Shown here: in pieces, positions 41,090-42,888 of the stretch | How positions within the stretch are numbered: position 1 is the stretch's first letter | Layout of the letters: each line of letters starts with the position of its first letter | From: Nanobdellota archaeon | GTDB lineage: Archaea; Nanobdellota; Nanobdellia; Woesearchaeales; WJKV01 | Direction: 5' to 3' | Length of the DNA: 42,888 nt | Assembly: GCA_023133595.1 (NCBI GenBank) | Contig: JAGLWF010000011.1 | Coordinates: forward strand, 1 to 42,888 | Position numbers and translations under genes: made by a program | The notes under the pieces: model-generated | What the model was told of the DNA's origin: nothing | What the model saw: the letters and a program-made list of their open reading frames with translations, nothing else | The model's database searches: none

Positions 41090-41645
41090 AGAGATCAAGC
41101 TTGATGAAATGGATCTGTTGGAGCAGGATGTCGCAAGACAATTATCGGGTATGCGGCCTGGATTTAAGGATAAGTATACGATAGTGAGAGATGAAAAAGG
41201 GCAGATTGATATTGGACGCACAAAGAGAACATTCGAGGAAAAAGATGAAGATTATTTTGTGGAAGGAAAACCTATTTCTTTCAGGAAGTTTGAAGTTATT
41301 CCGCTTGTGGTTGGAAAATATGAACGTGATGAGATGCGATTGATGTTTAAATACAAGCCATGGTATAAACCCTATCGTGTTATTGTTTTTGATGAGAAAG
41401 ACAAAAGAACTGCAGATTATATTCATATCCTAGATTCGATTGAAGAATACTTTCGAGAACATCTTGTTCTTGAACTTGCTCTGATGAAGGAAGAGATACA
41501 CTTGTACAGGGATCTTCGTTTTCCGCAGCGAAAATCAGTTTTTACACTAGAGCTTGAACGTTTTTCTCTTGATGTGAAATTAGCTATACTCCTGCTTGAT
41601 CAGGAAGAATTAGATGTCCGGGCTTCAGAACCTGGTCTTCTTTAA
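41082..41645 (+). CDS. hypothetical protein, 187 aa
   Basis: An acidic protein with a basic, aromatic middle (FKYKPWYKPYRVIVFDEKDKRTADYIHIL). It has no membrane helices and no recognised domain. The C-terminal half is helical (LVLELALMKEEIHLYRDL; FSLDVKLAILLLDQEEL). ATG 41082 is preferred because AGAGGGGCAGG lies just upstream and it overlaps the preceding gene by eight bases. The earlier in-frame start at 41028 runs inside the upstream gene. It converges on the METTL5-like gene with a 21-base overlap. Confidence 0.65.
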   Translation: MTEEIKLDEMDLLEQDVARQLSGMRPGFKDKYTIVRDEKGQIDIGRTKRTFEEKDEDYFVEGKPISFRKFEVIPLVVGKYERDEMRLMFKYKPWYKPYRVIVFDEKDKRTADYIHILDSIEEYFREHLVLELALMKEEIHLYRDLRFPQRKSVFTLELERFSLDVKLAILLLDQEELDVRASEPGLL

Positions 41646-42254
41646 TCGCCAGCAGGCTACATCTATTCGATATATTTTTCTTTTGTGGAAGGCTTGTGTC
41701 TGTTTTAGTTCAAAGAAGAAATCCCAGTAATGTGTTACTTTGAACTTGCTGTCCTTTACGATTGCATTGAGAAAAGCTTTTGTTGTCAATTTATGCATTG
41801 AATAGATTCTGTCGCACAGTTTGAAAGCTTTTTCCAGGAATAATTTGTCAGCATGCTCTTTTTTTGTGCCGAACGGCGGGTTTTGTATGATTGTCTGCAG
41901 TTTCTTTTTGAAATCTGTCTTCTTTATGCTCTTGATGTCTTTGTTTATTATCTGATAGTTCTTGAATTTGTGTTGCTTTAGATTTTCTTTTAGGATAGTT
42001 AGTGCTTTTTTGTCAATGTCTACAAAATAGACGAACTTTGCACCTAATAGTAAAGCTCCGATACCAAACCTTCCTGTTCCGCATCCAGCATCCAATATTA
42101 TCTTGTCTTCAATATCTCCAAGCATGAATGCATTCCAGAGGATTGTGGCAGCAATATTGCCTGGTGTCGGATACTGTTCCAGATTGAGCTTTGGCTGCTT
42201 GAATTCTCCTAGTTTGGACAGCTGGATCTTGAGTTTGGTCTTTGTGATTGGCAT
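41625..42254 (-). CDS. METTL5-like rRNA adenine N6-methyltransferase
   Basis: A 209-residue SAM-dependent methyltransferase. LNLEQYPTPGNIAA (residues about 22-36) is the METTL5-type entry motif, ILDAGCGTGRFGIGALLLGA is motif I, and NPPFGT (residues about 124-129) is the N6-adenine catalytic NPPF motif. The eukaryotic relative METTL5 methylates one 18S rRNA adenine; the archaeal relatives are thought to act on rRNA too. The start at ATG 42254 is supported by a TATA box (tttataag on the plus strand, 42277-42285) 27 nt upstream. It overlaps the convergent 41082 gene. Confidence 0.88.
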   Translation of the reverse strand: MPITKTKLKIQLSKLGEFKQPKLNLEQYPTPGNIAATILWNAFMLGDIEDKIILDAGCGTGRFGIGALLLGAKFVYFVDIDKKALTILKENLKQHKFKNYQIINKDIKSIKKTDFKKKLQTIIQNPPFGTKKEHADKLFLEKAFKLCDRIYSMHKLTTKAFLNAIVKDSKFKVTHYWDFFFELKQTQAFHKRKIYRIDVACWRLKKTRF

Positions 42255-42299
42255 GTTTATATCGATTCTTAGGAGGTTTATAAGATTTTCTTAGAAATG

Positions 42300-42401
42300 T
42301 ATGTGCATAGCACGCTTCGCAAAATCAGAAATATTGGTTAGAAGCTGAGTCTAGTAAACTTGGGTTTTTATTGGAAAGCTACGCAAGGCGCTATGCACGT
42401 A
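42300..42401. other. long imperfect hairpin in the METTL5 upstream spacer
   Basis: TATGTGCATAGC at 42300-42311 pairs with GCTATGCACGTA at 42390-42401 (12 pairs, one G-U), enclosing 78 nt. Pairing continues inward with gaps (CGCTTCGC against the acgcaagg side). GC content is above that of the spacer. It could be a structured RNA of about 105 nt, a small palindromic element, or a terminator-like structure. No promoter is clear. Confidence 0.4.
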
Positions 42402-42406
42402 CTTAG

Positions 42407-42419
42407 AAAAAAGAAAAAG
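42407..42419 (-). terminator. T-rich terminator of the edge gene
   Basis: On the minus strand the sequence after the stop of the 42421 gene is a run of T broken by one C (plus-strand aaaaaagaaaaag). Confidence 0.4.
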
Positions 42420-42420
42420 T

Positions 42421-42888
42421 CTATTTATACAGTTGTGATATAGCACGCACCATACCTACTCTGTTTAAAATAGGATTATTGACAATCGCTAATGTTTGTT
42501 CAAGGGTTGGGTACACAATACCTTGAGTAGTAGATCTTTCGTGCGCAGCGCCTTCGGCGCTCAACTGTGCGACTCTGTCGCTTACCCCAAAAAAACGCCC
42601 ACTATAATAGATGCCGCTGTCGCCGCCGAGACCATCAACATCGTAGTACAGGTACACCAGACGCCCCCTAGCAGTAGTATCAAAACCAACTTCGTTTATT
42701 CGATGATAGCTACCAACTGAATCCCAGCCTTCTCCGCCATCTTTCTTTGCACCAAATAGCATTTTAGCTAACGCTTCTCTGTTATCAGGAGATCCAGCAA
42801 TCATCAGTACTCTGTCATCTTGCATAAATGTATCATAATCTAATCGATCGTTATCATTGATATTTGGACTATCTTTATCTAACCTTAC
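42421..42888 (-). CDS. hypothetical protein, C-terminal part (5' truncated by window edge)
   Basis: The minus-strand frame is open from the right edge for 155 residues. The Met at 42825 lies inside it, so the true start is probably beyond the window. It is a soluble, Gly/Asp-rich sequence with mixed strands (DDRVLMIAGSPDNREALAKML; GRLVYLYYDVDGLGGDSGIYY) and a helical C-terminus (LAIVNNPILNRVGMVRAISQLYK). Not recognised. Residues encoded by 42540-42585 come from a GC-rich pair of palindromes, giving SDRVAQLSAEGAAHER, which reads like an in-frame insert. A T-rich terminator follows. Confidence 0.6.
   Translation of the reverse strand, partial: VRLDKDSPNINDNDRLDYDTFMQDDRVLMIAGSPDNREALAKMLFGAKKDGGEGWDSVGSYHRINEVGFDTTARGRLVYLYYDVDGLGGDSGIYYSGRFFGVSDRVAQLSAEGAAHERSTTQGIVYPTLEQTLAIVNNPILNRVGMVRAISQLYK
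42547..42581. repeat. GC-rich tandem palindromes inside the edge gene
   Basis: Two perfect hairpins lie next to each other: AGCGCC-TTC-GGCGCT (42547-42561) and GCGAC-TCT-GTCGC (42569-42581), in an otherwise AT-rich gene. Both use triloops. The frame is kept, so the protein reads through. Confidence 0.65.

Noticed and set aside
1-42888. tRNA genes, rRNA genes and CRISPR arrays
   Set aside because: I looked for T-loop-like GTTCGA words and regularly spaced repeats. The few GTTCGA or TTCGAA hits (for example near 25183 and 40804) lack a surrounding cloverleaf, and no spaced repeat array is present. This was by eye only.

Overview
This window looks like part of an AT-rich archaeal chromosome, most likely from a DPANN lineage (Woesearchaeales-like). 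The archaeal assignment rests on TATA boxes centred about 26-28 nt upstream of many start codons (leaderless mRNAs), RNA polymerase subunit Rpo11, a METTL5-type methyltransferase, NadM-type adenylyltransferase, the archaeal secF-secD order, an intein and a probable S-layer protein. The DPANN placement is an inference from gene style and dense packing. No tRNA, rRNA or CRISPR array was seen.

Layout. 1-2390: the end of a DEAD-box helicase, an unknown gene, and a small membrane-protein cassette flanked by an exact 36-bp direct repeat. 2395-8370: an ABC exporter of LolD/MacB type (ATPase split by a 535-residue homing-endonuclease intein, an extracytoplasmic CARDB/COG1361-like protein, two tandem FtsX/MacB permeases). 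8476-10964: secF-secD. 11009-12319: a DASS-family anion transporter behind a frameshifted gene remnant. 12577-18628: a compact [NiFe]-hydrogenase island with hypA-hypC-hypD-hypE, a HypF reduced to its Kae1-like domain, a maturation protease, and only large and small hydrogenase subunits. 18662-21850: an unknown soluble protein and the S-layer-like protein. 21985-24882: a toxin-antitoxin pair, a TrmB-family regulator with a palindromic operator, an unknown protein behind a structured leader, a cupin and a YbaK-type deacylase.

25001-31596 is the most notable region: a complete NAD(P) salvage operon with pncB, pncA, nadE, a split RlmN/Cfr-like radical SAM gene, a NadM-Nudix fusion and a NAD-kinase-like gene, ending with the Nudix-HTH regulator nrtR. 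Three dyads of form AGTGT-N7-ACACT lie in the operon promoter and leader. A fourth (ATTGT-N7-ACACT) lies at an internal promoter directly in front of nrtR. This suggests an NrtR-controlled, autoregulated NAD regulon. The path runs nicotinamide -> nicotinate -> NaMN -> NaAD -> NAD -> NADP. A hairpin masks the Shine-Dalgarno sequence of nadM.

31666-42888: a zinc alcohol dehydrogenase, an AbrB/MazF-like toxin-antitoxin pair with a palindromic operator, glutamate dehydrogenase, transaldolase, a transglutaminase-like protein, an MFS transporter, AMMECR1, Rpo11, a Yip1 membrane protein, several unknown genes and a METTL5-like methyltransferase. Near the right edge are a long imperfect hairpin and a truncated unknown gene carrying GC-rich tandem palindromes inside its coding sequence.
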